Shown: piece after piece, positions 1-13,166 of the stretch
Numbering within the stretch: the first letter of the stretch is position 1
Layout of the letters: each line of letters opens with the position of its first letter
From: Mytilisepta virgata
Lineage: Eukaryota; Mollusca; Bivalvia; Mytilida; Mytilidae
DNA: 64,000 bases
Direction of reading: 5' to 3'
Assembly: GCA_028015205.1 (NCBI GenBank)
Contig: CM051514.1
Span: 31,202,150 to 31,266,149 of the forward strand
Notes under the pieces: model-generated
What the model was told of the DNA's origin: nothing
What the model saw: the letters and a program-made list of their open reading frames with translations, nothing else
The model's database searches: none
Translations under genes and position numbers: made by a program

Positions 1-2222
1 TTGGAAGCCATGTATTGACAAAAAATTAACAACTGTCTTAAAACATTACAAAACAGTCATTTGACAGTTTGGTGCGCAATTTAACTGCAATTCGTTAGAT
101 TTATGAGGACGCATGTTGCACAGTATAGCCATACATTGTACGTGTTGGCTAATCTCGTCAGAAAACGGACGTATTGAAAATAACAGCAATTTTTAAATAT
201 TTAGGTCTCCTAATTGCTAAGGTATAATTGCATTCCTTAAGATATTCAAAACACAATGATTTGGACGTCATGTATGGACAAAATTTAAACTTCTGAAAAT
301 ACATGTAGTACATATAAGGTTTGTTGACTATTATAGCCATTTAACTGGAATTTACTTGGAAGTACATAAAAATGCACAAAACAGACAGTAGATCAGATAT
401 AGGAACTTGGCTAACAAACTATCCAACTTGGATAACAGGAATGACCCTGGGTTTGCATATTTAATGTGACGAAATAGAGTAAATAATATTTTTTTTAGAA
501 TTATCATATTCAGCGTCATTTCTTATTCATAAGCATAAATATGTAAGTAAAAATTGCATCGTTTTTAATTAAATGATAAATTTAAATCCAAGAAGATTTT
601 AATTAGTTTTCATGATAAAAGAACTCTTCCTATTCTTTATTTTATGCATAGATTTAGCCTTTCATGATATTTTGAACAGTTAACATATTTCTTATGCTCG
701 TGAACTAGCCTAATTATCTAAAAAATTGAGCCTTTAAAATATTATTTTTTATTGTTATTTTCATCAGTCATATTCATATTCATCCCGTTCAATAGTACTG
801 ATTCTCTAAATGTCAACTTTACAAAATGCATGTTCCACCTCATTCAACTGGATAAAGGGCTCCAATATGGGATGGTCAAACTAAATCAAAATCTCAGGTA
901 AAAGTAATTTAAAACTATAACTTGTAAATAATCCTAATGATGTTTTATGTGTATGTTTTTGTGAATAATGCTTTGTGAAGTTCATGTCTTTAAATCATTT
1001 TCTCCAGATAAAAAAAAACAACAGAAAGTGTACCAAAAGAAAATATATAATTCATTTGATAACAAAGTACTACAGTAGAGTTCAAGCTTCACATACTGGA
1101 TTTATTTCCATTCATTATGACATATTTTGATCTGATAAGTTGTTTTTTGCATAGCTGATATGACCACATTGGACCTCATATATCAGCCATAGATTTTAAA
1201 TTCAAAATATGTGATAAATAGATTATGACATCACATTTTCCATATCGGCCCTTGTATCATTCCTCGACAGATATCGTACCTCGGGCACAGCCCTCGGTCT
1301 GATATTGGAGTCTCAGGATGATACCAGGGCCGATATGGAAAATGACATGTAATAATCTATAATTATCTAATGAAAAGCACTTAATATTTGTAACAATAAA
1401 TGTCAATCAATGCACCATCTTCTATAAATTCAACTTAGTGTAGTATATTGAACATAAAATTAGCATGAACTGGCAATTTATATTTGAAGCATTATGTGAA
1501 CTGTGTATAACATGGAAACTAAGTATTTTGGGTTAAGTGTTTGTAAATTTGTATTCCCTTTTTGTTTATTTCATCCAATATTGAATTGCTCTCTGTTCGC
1601 GTCTGACGTATCGAAGACCTGACCTTGAATTTGGTTCTTTGTTTTATTGTTATTGTTTTATATGGAGTACGAACACATAGAATGAACGAGAAAAATAACA
1701 ATATTTTAAGATTCATTCGATAGATCATTAACCGTTTGACCGGAATCTTGTTACTTGTCTTGTGAAAAATATTAGTCTTTTCTATTTAACAAGTTCAAAT
1801 GAAAATCAAATGGGCGAGGTTTTTTACACTTATGCATTAACACTTTTTGAGAAAACCAAATCTTGTCTACACTCACATTTTCAATAGACAATTGCTTTTT
1901 GGTACTTGACTGTCTGTTTAAGCCTAAAATCCATTATTCCAAATAGTGTCTGCGTAAGCCTGAAATTGATTATTCCAAACACTCACGTGAAGACATGGGA
2001 TCAATTATACCAAGTAGATAAACGATTACCTGATACAATATAAGAAATATATTATTTTTTTCAATTTTCGTCTTTTAAAAACCGCTGAAATTTTTCAAGT
2101 CTTTTAATTTCTTATATAAAAGTAAAAGTATTAGTTAAACGTTCATATATTCGAACTAAAACGTTTACAAAAGAAATGTTAAGGCTATTGTAATTATAGA
2201 ATAGAGAATGGAAACGGGGAAT
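1..2222 (+). repeat. Partial copy A of the large fold-back element
   Basis: This segment matches 6250-8178 in the same orientation with scattered substitutions. Bases 1-430 match the inner end of the arm, and about 690-2222 match the core. Copy A carries roughly 260 extra bases (about 435-695) absent from copy B, so one copy gained or lost a block. It has no right arm: at about 2222 it passes into a repeat (GGAAACGGGGAATGTGTC) also seen near 40430. The outer arm probably lies before the window. No coding frame longer than about 70 codons is present, so the element is non-autonomous or non-coding. Confidence 0.85.
1222..1358. repeat. Palindromic module in core A
   Basis: A hairpin-like module: the left side reads CATTTTCCATATCGGCCCTTG and the right side carries its complement (GGGCCGATATGGAAAATG), with a centre rich in CCTCGG. 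The same module recurs at about 7184-7312. It looks like an old miniature inverted-repeat element carried inside the larger repeat. Confidence 0.7.
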
Positions 2223-2580
2223 GTGTCAAAGACGAACAACCCGACTTAAGAGCAGAAAACAGCTACCCCAAGGCTACCAATGGGCATTCAACGCCTTTTT
2301 TCTGGTTATCTATATATAGCAGCTCCTCTAGTTTTATTTTTAGTAACAGATTATACTTTTACTTATATATCTTATTTGTTTTACGACATTTAATAATGTT
2401 TGGTTAATTAACTGTATTGTGGCGGCCATACAGTTTTTTTGATTGACGAAGCCTAAGTACCACTCAAATTCTGTAGGAGAACTGAAGTCGTGGCCATAGA
2501 AGAACAAACAAACCTCCCCAACAATTGGAATCGAAGTAAAACCACACTTGAAAGGTGTTTTACATAAGTATCATTATTGG

Positions 2581-2965
2581 AAATTAATTGACCGTTACAG
2601 TGTTCTTATTTCTAAGATGATGTTGGACCTGCTTCCACTGTCGTAACACTTCATGTGCCTCCACCGATTTTTTTGAACTTCACGACGGGTGCCGTATAGG
2701 GAGCAGGAACTGCTTACCCTTCCGGAACACCTGGGTTCACTTCTGGGTTTTATAGGAGTTCGTGTTGTTCATTGTTGTTTTAATTTTCAGTGTTTATTTG
2801 TTGTGCTTGTGGTTGTTCATTTGTCTTCCTGGGTTTGTCTGTCCAATGGATTACGTTTTTCTATTTGCTCCCTAGGTATATTTGTCCTCTTTACACAAGT
2901 ATCATTATTTGTGTTTTTTCGTTCAAGCATTATCAATAGTATTACCAGACAAGGTAGGTAATTCT
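2581..2965 (+). pseudogene. 3' end of a reverse-transcriptase retroelement
   Basis: The first 66 bases (2581-2646) read as the last codons of a reverse transcriptase, with the signature LIDRYSVLISKMMLDLLPLS then a stop. The rest is the element's 3' untranslated tail, beginning near TTCACGACGGGTGCCGTATAGG. The whole block is the reverse complement of 25640-26000 and is related to the tail after the RT remnant at 30.2-31.2 kb. Only the extreme C-terminus survives, so this is a 5'-truncated relic. Confidence 0.75.
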
Positions 2966-3520
2966 GTTGTTGGTCTATGATTGTCCTCCTCACCATTAGA
3001 TCCTTATACAATATTTACTTTAAAAGTGTTGGACTTCTTTTTGATTCAATATTTTTTTGTTTGCTTATTTTCAGTAAAGTGTATAGAGAGTTAATGATTG
3101 TCTTCTGACTATAAGCAGCCCTATATAAATAAATGAAGCATTTGGTGAAAATCAAATGATCTTTTTAAGGAGTTTATGGTTGAAAAACAGTTATTTAAAT
3201 ATAATTTTCACTATTCCTAACGTAGTCCGACATAAAAAAAACATTCTCTGTATTTTAGTTGTGCGGTACTTGTCTCACTAAAAATAGTTATAAGTACCAG
3301 TTGTGTGTCATTTGAGAACATCAGGGTTAGATAGAGAACTCTAACAATTAATTTGACGTGGCAAAACAAAAATTACAATAATAGTGTCATTTTTAAAGCG
3401 AAGGAATATACAAGTAGAAATTTTAAAGCATTTTTATCTGATTGAGTCCAGCAATTTTACTTTATTTACATAGCATGAGCATGTATGCAAAAATCCATGC
3501 ACACATATTATGCATGATGT
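2966..3520. other. No gene seen
   Basis: AT-rich sequence without a convincing coding frame. Its last part (about 3490-3513) is the left half of the target-site duplication of the neighbouring SINE. Confidence 0.5.
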
Positions 3521-3873
3521 TGGATGGATGAATTGTTGTTTAACGTCCAGTGACAGCTAGGTGCATATCAGGACGAGAACATGATAATGAATATGATCGA
3601 TGCTTTGTACTAGAGCTACACGCTGAGCCGGATTTTTAATGTGCTAGCTCAAGAGGTAATTATCCACAGGAAGACATATCACCCCACTGGGACACATTAT
3701 ACTGATTCCGAGCCAATCAGTAGATCTTTCCTCTTACTCCTAGATGCCATGTGCTGCTTGGCAGAGATGCAGCAAATACCAATTTTAATGTCTTTGGTTT
3801 GACCCGGCCGGGAATGGAACCCGAGACCTTCCGTACTCGAGGCGAGCACGATACCACGAAACCACAGGGGTGG
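3521..3873 (-). mobile_element. tRNA-derived SINE, full length
   Basis: Read on the minus strand, it starts with a tRNA-like head (A-box-like TTTCGTGGTATCGTGCTCGCC, B-box-like region near GGTTCCATTCCCGGCCGGGTC), continues through ATTAAAATTGGTATTTGCTGC and ends in a CACTGGACGTTAAACAACAATTCATCCATCC tail. Near-identical flanks (3490-3513 and 3881-3904, AAAATCCATGCAC...TATTATG) form a target-site duplication of about 24 bases, direct evidence of retroposition. It belongs to the same family as the copies at 15774 and 40074. Known bivalve SINE families such as RUDI or the MetaSINEs are candidates, but the family name needs a library search. Confidence 0.88.
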
Positions 3874-4250
3874 TTTATTTAAAATCCATGCACATATATT
3901 ATGTCCATGCATGAAAAAAAAAATTTCAAGTTCCTTTTAAGTAATATATAATTTCTTATAGATTTACAATTAATTTTTTTCAAGTTTCTTTTAGGTATAT
4001 AATTTGTTATAGCTTTACAATGAAAAAAAAAAACTATTATTGGAATTTATACAAACTAACTATTGATATTGAAGTTGTCATATAGATTTTATTATAAATA
4101 CGTCATTTTTTTAATATTCATATACACCTAAGACCCTTTTATAAAATTTATAATTTAATTACAAACGCAGAAGCCGATGCATGACACTGATCAGTCTGGC
4201 TGATGTCACCTCGCCTTGACTTTATTTTCATAGTAAAGTGCCTTGTATTC
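3874..4250. repeat. Flanking block duplicated at 9936-10240
   Basis: From GTCCATGCATG through TTCAAGTTCCTTTTAAGT to TGACACTGATCAGTCTG this matches 9936-10240 in direct orientation. With the SINE it shows that the SINE locus was duplicated after the SINE had inserted. Confidence 0.8.
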
Positions 4251-5026
4251 TTACATTATTTGTATGCTGTAATGTTCATGATCACGATCTCACAATTGGC
4301 AAACCTATATAGAAACACAAATATATACAAATACGCATTCGAATAGTAATATTTCTGTGTAGCAATTACAATTGATTCCACTAAAAAACCAGGTGATTAC
4401 TATAAAACTCTTAACGCTCACATTAAATGTACTTTATTTTATTGTATGCTTTCCAAATGTCATCAGCAGCATTACATTCATTTTTTCAATGCGTCATGTT
4501 AAAAGATTTTCATTAATTATCATTGGCTCTTTGTGGTCAAAGGCCATGGAGAAAAACAGAATTTTGAACAAATCTGATGGTTATGCACCAGTATACCAAT
4601 GTTACAAATATATCTGAACTTAAACATGTGCCAGTCAAAATGATAAGGAAAATATTGTTTTACAGTCCTCTTTAACATGCAACTGTTGGTGGAAATACAA
4701 AAAAGTGACAGACAAAACCAAGTGTTTCCCCCTTTTTTGAAGTGAAGATTTAATTTAATCATGGAATGTCTCTTAACACGATAAATAAATCATTTCACAC
4801 ATATTGGCATATCTTTACAGTAACAGAAAGAGTATTTTTGCGCAGCGCAACTCCTTTGCTTCTTTTGAAACAATTTACTTGTTGCGATAGTGTTATTGGT
4901 CGATTCCGAGAAATCTGAGAGTACTTAAGTTTATCGTTGGCAACAACATGTTGATTACATTTTTGATAACGGTTTAAGAAAGGGTTAGAATGGCAAAGAA
5001 TTAGATAAATAGTATATACTTATTGA
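4251..5026. other. No gene seen
   Basis: AT-rich DNA. Short open frames on both strands overlap each other and show no splice context or recognisable motif. Confidence 0.5.
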
Positions 5027-5159
5027 CTGGGTATGATGGGAATTGTAAGTGTATTGTCCCCGAGATACAAACTATTGCCCCGAAGCTTAGCCAAGGTGCA
5101 ATAGTTGGTATCGAGAGGACAATAAACTTACCATTCCCTGAATATGCAGTCAATAAGTC
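5027..5159. repeat. Palindromic MITE-like element
   Basis: Imperfect inverted repeat: ACTTATTGACT...AATTGTAAGTGTATTGTCC on the left, GGACAATAAACTTACCATT...AGTCAATAAGT on the right. It has no coding capacity and abuts the left arm of the fold-back element. Confidence 0.7.
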
Positions 5160-8100
5160 TTTTATTATACCGAAACACTTCACCGGTCAATAGTTTCCAG
5201 TACTATTCACCTGTCAGTATTTACCGGTGACTAGTTTTGGAAACTACTCACCGGTAAACAAATAGTAAAATTAGTGTCTCGATTTTTATATAGAAAAAAC
5301 ACTGAAATATAATAACAGTAAATGATGATCCATAGCTTAAACTATTGCCACATACATGTATGGAGTTTGTCAAGGGTTAATCCACCATACACTTCTTTCA
5401 TATTTTAATGCTTGAAATGTGGTCTTAACTTTACTCATTGTCCCAAACTACAAGAAAATTTTTGAACTTTCGGATTTCAGTGAAACTTAATATCACTTCT
5501 GACATCATTCGTTATTGATCGACCTTTCATCATACAAAGACAAATTTACAACTTCCTACATCATTTATCGCTTTGAATTTATAGGAGATAGGAGTGAGAT
5601 TTATTTCGTTCACGGAGGAATGTTTGGCAGTGACTTTTAGTTGAAGAACAATAATAAAATCGTTGTTACTTTGGTCGAACTGTTTAAAATCGTACGCTTC
5701 ATATATCAAGAAATTTCTTATTGCTCGCTGTTGTTCTAAGAAACATTTAAGCCCAGTAAGAATTAAGCCGACATTTGTATACTCTAAATTTAAAAAGGTT
5801 AAAAATATTAACAGCTGTCGACACTGATGAAAGGAGGGATCGTATGGAACATATCATCTTCAACAGAACATTCTAGAACCTTGATATCACTTAAGACGTC
5901 AATTATTGTTTATTGATCTTATATGTGAGGAAGACAACTTTACACTTCTTATGATATTTTAACGCCTTGAATGAGAGCAAAGAATAAGCGTACTTTATAC
6001 TAAATTATCAAAATGATTGAAGTTTACACTATCAAAACACTTTGATCGTGTAAACAAGCCCTAATCTTCAAATAATGTATAAAGCAGCATTCGGGTACGC
6101 AAGCACACGGAGTAGGTGGTGACAGCGGTATGCACGAGGTTAGCTTAAACATATTCCACCATTCTTAAAAGAAGTCTTTCATCCGAAGTTTTTTTCATAT
6201 TCGCTAACCGTATTCTCCATTTTCGCGTGCATCCTCAGTGGAGGCTTATTATTTGGAAGCCATGTATTGACAAAAATTTAACAACTGTCTAAAAACATTA
6301 CAAAACAGCTTTGGTGGCCCATTTAACTGCAATTCGTTAGATATATGAGGATGCATGTTGCACAGTATAGCCATACATTTTACGTTTTGGCTAATCTCGT
6401 CAGAAAACGGACATATTGAAAATAACAGCAATTTTTAAATATTTAGGTCTCCTAATTGCTAAGGTATAATTGCATTCCTTAAGATATCAAAAACACAATG
6501 ATTTGGACGTAAAGTATGGACAAATTTTAAACTTCTGAAAATACATGTCGTACATATAAGGTTTGTTGACTATTATAGCCTTTTAACTGGAATTTACTTG
6601 GAAGTACATAAAAATGCACAAAACACACACCAATTCAGATATAGGAACTTGGCTAATAAACGATCCAATTCGAGAACTAGCCTAATTATCTAAAAAAATT
6701 GTGCCTTTAAAATATTATTTTTTATTGTTATTTTCATCAGTCATATTCATATTCATCCCGTTCGATAGTACTGATTCTCTGGATGTCAACTTTTCAAAAT
6801 GCATATTCCACCTCATTAAACTGGATAAAGGGGTCCAATATGGGATGGTCAAACCTAAATCAAAATCTCAGGTAAAAGTAATTTAAAACTATAACTTGTA
6901 AATAATCTTAATGATGTTTTATGTGTATGTTTTTGTGAATAATGCTTTGTAAAGTTCATGTCTTTAAATCATTTTCTCCAGATAAAAAACAACAGAAAGT
7001 GTACTAAATGAAAATATATAATTCATTTGATAACAAAGTACTACAGTAGAGTTCAAGCTTCACATACTGGATTTATTTCTATTCATTATCACATATTTTG
7101 ATGTGTGCTTTTTTGCATAGCTGATATGACCAAATTGGACCTCATATATCAGGCTTAGATTTTAAATTCAAAATATGTGATAAATATATTATGACATGAA
7201 ATTTTCCATATCGGCCCTTGTATCATTCCTCGACAAGTATCGTACCTCGGGCACAGCCCTCGGTCTGATATTGGAGTCTCGGGATGATATCAGGGCCGAT
7301 ATTGAAAATGTAATAATCTATAATCTAATGAAAAGCACTTAATATTTGTAACAATAAATGTAAATCAATGCATTATCTGCTATTAAACACTATAAATTCA
7401 ACTTAGTGTAGTATATTGAACTGGCAATTTATATTTGAAGCATTATGTGAACTGTGTATAGCTTGAAAACTAAGTATTTTGTGTTAAGTGTTTGTAAATT
7501 TGTATTCCCTTTTTGTTTATTTTATCCAATTTTGAATTGCTCTCTATTCGCGTCTGATGTATCGAAGACCTGACTTTAAATTTGGTTCTTTTTTATTGTT
7601 ATTGTTTTATATATCGAGTACGAACATATAGAAGAAACGAGAAAAATGACAATATTTTAAGATTCATTCGATAGATCATTAACCCATTTGACAGGAATCT
7701 TGCTACTTGTCTTGTGAAAAATATTAATCTTTTCTATTTAACATGTTCAAATGAAAATCAAATGGGCGAGGTTTTTTACACTTATGCATTAACACTTTTT
7801 TGAGAAAACCAAAATCTTGTCTACACTCACATTTTCAATAGACAATTGCTTTTTGGTTCTTGACTGTCTATTTAAGGCTGAAATCCATTATTCAAACTAG
7901 TGTCTGCGTAAGCCTGAAATTGATTATTCAAAACAATCACATGAAGACATGGGATCAAATATACCAATTAGGTAAACGATTACCTGATACAATATAAGAA
8001 ATATATTGTTTTTTTCAATTTTCATCTTTTAAAAACCGATGAAATTTTTCCAGTGTGTAATTTCTTATAGAAAAGTAAAAGTATTAGTTAAACGTTCATA

Positions 8101-9688
8101 TATTCGAACTAAAACGTTTACAAAAAGAAATGTTAAGGCTATTGTTATTATAGAATAGAGAATGGAAACGGGGAATGCGTTATTTTGAGCAGGTTGAATA
8201 GTTTGTTAGCAAAGGTCCTATATCTGATCTAGTGTCTGTTTTGTGCCTTTTTTGTACTTCCAAGTAAATTCCAGTTAAATGGCTATAATGGTCAACAAAC
8301 CTGATATGTACTACATGTATTTTCAGAAGTTTAAAGTTTGTAAATACGTGATGTCCAAATCATTGTGTTTTGAATATCTTCAGGAATGAAATTATACCTT
8401 AGCAATTAGAAGACCTAAAAATTTAAAAGTTGCGGGTATTTTCAATAGTACGTTTTCTGACGAGATTAGCCAACACATACTATGTATGGCTATACTGTGT
8501 AACATGCGTCCTCAAATATCTAACGAATTGCAGTAAAATGAGCCTCCAAAGCTGTTTTGTAATGTTTTGAGACAGTTGTTAAAATTTTTTCAATACATGG
8601 CTTCCAAATAATAAGCCTCCACCGAGGATGCACGTGAAAATGGAGAATACAGTTAGTGAATATGAAAAAACCTCGGGTCAAAGGCATGTCATCACCTACT
8701 CCGTGTGCTTGCGTACCCGAATGCGGCTTTCTACATTATTTGAAGATTAAGGCCCGTTTACACGATCAACGTGTTCTGATAGTGTAAACTTCAATCATTT
8801 AGATAATTTAGTATAAAGTACGCTTAATCTTTGCTTTAATTCAAGGCGTTAAAATATAATAAGAAGTGTAAAGTTGTCTTCCTCACATCTAAGATCAATA
8901 AACAATTAATGACGTCTTAAGTGATGTTTCTTAATTAAGTCAAGGTTCTGGAAAGTTCTGTTGAAGATGGTATGTTCTATACAATCCCTCCTTTCATCAA
9001 TGTCGAAAGCTGTTAATATTTTTAACTGTTTTAAATTAGAGTCTACAAATGTCGCCTTAATTCTTACTTGGCTTAAATTTTTCTTAGAACAACAACGAGC
9101 AATAAGAAATTTCTTGATATATGAAGCGTACGATTTTAAACAGTTCGATCAAAGTAACAACGATTTTATTATTGTTCTTCAACTAAAAGTCACTTCCAAA
9201 CCTTCAACCGTGAACGAAATAAATCTCGCACCTATAAATTCAAAGCGATAAATGATGTAGGAAGTTGTAAATTTGTCTTTGTATAATGCAAGGTCGATGA
9301 ACAACGAATGATGTCAGAAGTGATATTAAGTTTCACTGAAATCCGAAAGTCAAAAAATTTTCTTGTAGTTTTGGACAATGAGTAAAGTTAAGACCACATT
9401 TCAAGCATTAAAATATGAAAGAAGTGTATGGTGGATTAACCCTAGACAAACTCCATCATGTATGTGGCAATAGTTTAAGCTATTCATGTATGTGGCAATA
9501 GTTTAAGCTATGGATCAGCATTTACCGTTATTATACTTCAGTATGTTTTTTCTATATAAAAATCGAGACACTAATTTTACTATTTGTTTACCGGTGAGTA
9601 GTTTCCAAAACTAGTCACGGTAAATACTGACTGGTGATTAGTACTGGAAAATATTGACCAGTAAAGTGTTTCGGTATAATAAAACACT
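5159..9688. mobile_element. Large fold-back element (copy B)
   Basis: The left arm (about 5159-6668) and right arm (about 8196-9688) are inverted copies of each other, about 1.5 kb each, traceable over landmarks such as TATTATACCGAAACAC at the outer ends and CTTGGAAGTACATAAAA at the inner ends. The core (6669-8180) lies between them and matches copy A. Divergence is modest, with small indels. No transposase is visible; the 96-codon frame at 8961-9251 lies inside the right arm and is not convincing. The structure resembles long-TIR or fold-back transposons, but the class cannot be named without target-site duplications or an autonomous relative. Confidence 0.82.
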
Positions 9689-9738
9689 AAAAAACTTACC
9701 AATAAACAATTAACAAATTATATACTTAAAAGGAACTT

Positions 9739-9935
9739 GAAAATTTCGATTCCCGGCCGGGTCAAACCAAAGACATTAAAATTGGTATTTGCTGCTTTCC
9801 TTGCAAGCAGCATGCGGCATGCCTGGCAGAGAAGCAGCAAATACCAATTTTAATGTCTTTGGTTTGACCCGGCCGGGAATTGAACCCGCGACCTTCTGCA
9901 CTCGAGACGAGCACGCTACCACGAGACCACCTCGG
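9739..9935 (-). mobile_element. Rearranged SINE copy with perfect 46-bp hairpin
   Basis: Minus-strand tRNA-derived SINE head at the locus paralogous to 3521-3873; the right flank (AAAATCCATGCACACATA) is the same. Instead of the normal SINE body, a 46-base stretch (9752-9797) is the exact reverse complement of 9832-9877, with a 34-base spacer. The rest of the body and the tail are missing. A template switch or a fold-back repair event is the likely cause. Confidence 0.8.
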
Positions 9936-10240
9936 TGGTTTATTTAAAATCCATGCACACATATAATGTCCATGCATGAAAAAAAAATTTCAAGTTCCTT
10001 TTAAGTATATAATTTCTTATAGATTTACAATGAAAAAACTTATTATTGGAATTTATACCAACTAACTATTAATATTGAAGTTGTCATATAGATTTTATTA
10101 TAAATACGTCATTTTTTATATTCATATACACCTAAGACACATTGGTAAAATTTATAATTTAATAACAAATGCAGAAGCCCATGCATGACACTGATCAGTC
10201 TGACTGGTGTCACTTCGTCTTGACCTTATTTTCATGATAA
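9936..10240. repeat. Flanking block, second copy of 3874-4250
   Basis: Direct repeat of 3874-4250, including TATAGATTTTATTATAAATACGTC and TGACACTGATCAGTCTGAC. It marks the outer boundary of the duplicated SINE locus. Confidence 0.75.
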
Positions 10241-11740
10241 AGTGCCTTGTCATTGCGTTTGTGTAGAACTCCAAATAATCAATACGAGACAAAATCTAAT
10301 GTTGCGGGCGTAAAGTTCAAAATCATTTCTGCGCATAATGTTCGAGGATTACTGATAAAAAAAATTGAACTGTTAGAAAATAAATCTTATTTTGAATGTT
10401 GTTTATTCATTTCAAAGTTCAACCGTCCTATTTTGGACTTTGCCTCGTGTATATGTCGTTGCACCAAAAGTCAAATGTTAAATTCAGTCACATTTTATTT
10501 GAGTGTCAAATCCGGTGATGTTTCGATTCGAGAAGGACGTGAAAGCTAACCGAAGATATCTAATCCCATTCTCGAGATAGAAACTTCTTATCGGCATATC
10601 AATTCGTGATGACAACTGTGTCTTGGACGTTTATGTGACTGCAGTCTCACTCTGTCGGGAAAGTTTTCGTATATAGCACATTGAAGGCATTAATCAACTG
10701 TGAAATGTACACATCATAGGCTGGAGGTATTTGATTCCTCCTCTTGAAACGCTATATTAATCATTATACATCACGAAATGAAATGTAGAATTTCATGTTT
10801 TCTTCATCGTTGCTTTTCTCAAAGGTATGTTTTAGATATAAGACTGATAATAGAATCTACAAGGAGTAGACTATTAGAGGAAAATGTCTTTGGTGGATTA
10901 ATGTATTAAATAATATCATTTAAGAATAATAATTGTCTCCCCTTTAATTAAAATCCAGAACATGTAAAATAGTATATATAAACAAGTACATACGCCACCC
11001 TTGTACTTTATCAAAATGAATTAAATCATAATTCACAGTAGAGGTAATTATTTCTCCCTCTTTATGAAGGCTAATGATCTGACAATGACTTCCTTGTACG
11101 TAAGAACTACAATATACCGAATCACCTGATAGTCAACAAATAACCACAGACACAAAGTCAAATAATACAAATAACTTATGAAAACGTACACACAGAAAGA
11201 AATAAAACGAATGAAACACAGTAATAAAACTATAATGTAAAAACTGAGAATATCACATGAAACTACTTAAAATAGCCCTGTCCAAAATAGTCAATACCAT
11301 AGCATATTAGAATTTACAAAATTGTGATATTGAGAGATGAGGATGCAAAATGTATCGACCTATAATTGGTCCGGGTTATATGTATTTTTCTTAAATCAGT
11401 AGTTTTCTTCGTAGAAAGAAAAAACATTTTAGTTTCCGACATCGAATTACAACCTTACTGTATTTGTGCAAGTTTACAGAAAACATAAACAAAGATCATT
11501 TCTTCTATTGTCTATTGATAAAGACTATAGATCAGCTAATTAACGTGACAGTAACGTTGGGCGATTTGACATGCTGATTTCCAAATCTTGAAGTTCTGGT
11601 TATATTTTCCAAATCAAAACCTTTAAGCTTGAAACTGTAAGTACAGTATACAAAAATTTGTATTTGTCCAGTGAACTGTGTTATAATTGATTGCAATGAA
11701 AACATTTAATAATTATAGATAACTAATCGATGAATTAAAC
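10241..11740. other. No gene seen
   Basis: A 100-codon plus-strand frame at 10247-10549 has no recognisable motif or splice context. About 100 bases near 10510-10610 (AGAAGGACGTGAAAG...) resemble 21540-21640 and belong to a dispersed repeat. The rest is AT-rich. Confidence 0.45.
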
Positions 11741-11746
11741 TAATCG

Positions 11747-11882
11747 CTGAATTGAAATACCGGAAATAAACAACGCGTGACCAAACTACGCAGTAAATTA
11801 CGAGTGCGAGCAGCGCACGAGTTATTTACAACTGTAGTTCGGTAACAAGTTGTTTATTTCTGGTATTTCAATTCAGCAATTG
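11747..11882. repeat. Palindromic MITE-like element
   Basis: CTGAATTGAAATACCGGAAATAAACAAC on the left pairs with GTTGTTTATTTCTGGTATTTCAATTCAG on the right. The centre (TACGAGTGCGAGCAGCGCACGAG) is GC-richer than its surroundings. No coding potential. Confidence 0.75.
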
Positions 11883-12207
11883 GTTATACTGTTTATTACA
11901 TTGTAAAGAATCTAGCATTTTAGCAGAAATGAATTAAAATAAAACAGACTATGTCTTTTGATATCTCTCCGCTGCAATTGTGACATCACTTCCTAGAGTG
12001 AAAAAACGGCTGTTTTGTTCACATGTGATTTACCAGAATTTCTTTCACTCGGATACTACGGTAAAGCACCAGTTACAAAATGTATTTCCTCTATTTTGAT
12101 CTCTGGCAGGTTTCGGATTACTTAAAAGCCTGTTGAAGAAAAGTAAATCAGAATTAATGTATCAGCAGTATCAAACATTTCACGTTAGTTTGCAAAACTC
12201 TCAACAT

Positions 12208-12600
12208 TTACACCATGTTCATAAATAGTCCTATAATTAAATATATTTCATTTATACTTTGCTGCTTTCGGGGCATCCGATCGGTTGGAGAAAAAGTTGA
12301 TAATCGACGTGTGATTTGTTGATCTCGGTCGCCGATTGGTCGTTGAAATTCGCATCCGATTTTCTCCATGTTTTTCGAAGATTCGATAGAAACGCGTAAA
12401 CAACGTAACGCCAACGTCAGCAATATTCTGCACAATAAAGGATTTACAAGGACAAAAAACCAGCCATCTAGATTGATCAAAGGAGACGATACACAAACAT
12501 TTCGGTTTCCAAATGTGACGTATAGATATGTTGCGTCATACGAAATATGTGAGAAGGCCAATACGGGGTTCACGGTGAATTTCGAATATTACGGCTAATT
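12208..12600. other. Unresolved open frames on both strands
   Basis: This stretch stays open in several frames at once: minus frames of 121 and 82 codons and a plus frame of 76 codons. It is richer in CpG and CGA/TCG than its neighbours. I recognise no domain in any frame and no clean exon boundary. It may be an old exon or a GC-richer repeat. Next to it, 12600-12810 holds a degenerate repeat (TCGTATTTC... / GAAATACGAT). Confidence 0.25.
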
Positions 12601-13166
12601 TAAAACTGTTGATAGAATTAGAAAAACTGAATCTTACATCGTGAGCATTTGATTGTCGTATTTCCACAGTCTCTCGCCAAGGCTCGAGATTTGAAGGTTT
12701 ATCTATCTCGACTGTAGAAATACGATAATCAACTGCTTGCGATGTAAAGCTCAAGATTTGAAGATTTAATTATTGAGGCTGAAGAAATACGATATTCAAC
12801 TGCTATAAGATTCTATATATCTATAATAAATAATATAACTGTATAGAAATTAACAATATATCAAAACAACAAAATTATCAAAAATGAAAATACTTCTTGA
12901 CTATGTGTCATTAGAGTATTCCCGAAAAGACAGAAACATTTATTGTCTATGGAAAAAGAACACCATACCCACAACTGATATTGGGAAACCAGTATTCATT
13001 AATGACAAAATATACAATGAAAAACACGGATATAAAACGTAACGATTTTCATCAATTTAACTGAAAATTTTGCCGGCTGGTCCAAAAGTTTAAGCCAATC
13101 TTGCTTTGCTTTTAAAATCTCACATTACATTAAGATAGTCATGTGTTTCCATAGAGGTACACAAGT

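Noticed and set aside
8961..9251. 96-codon frame in the right fold-back arm
   Set aside because: The inverted counterpart in the left arm is not kept open, so it is not conserved coding sequence.
12208..12754. Cluster of overlapping frames on both strands
   Set aside because: Open in several frames at once with no domain or splice support; listed only as unresolved, not as a gene.
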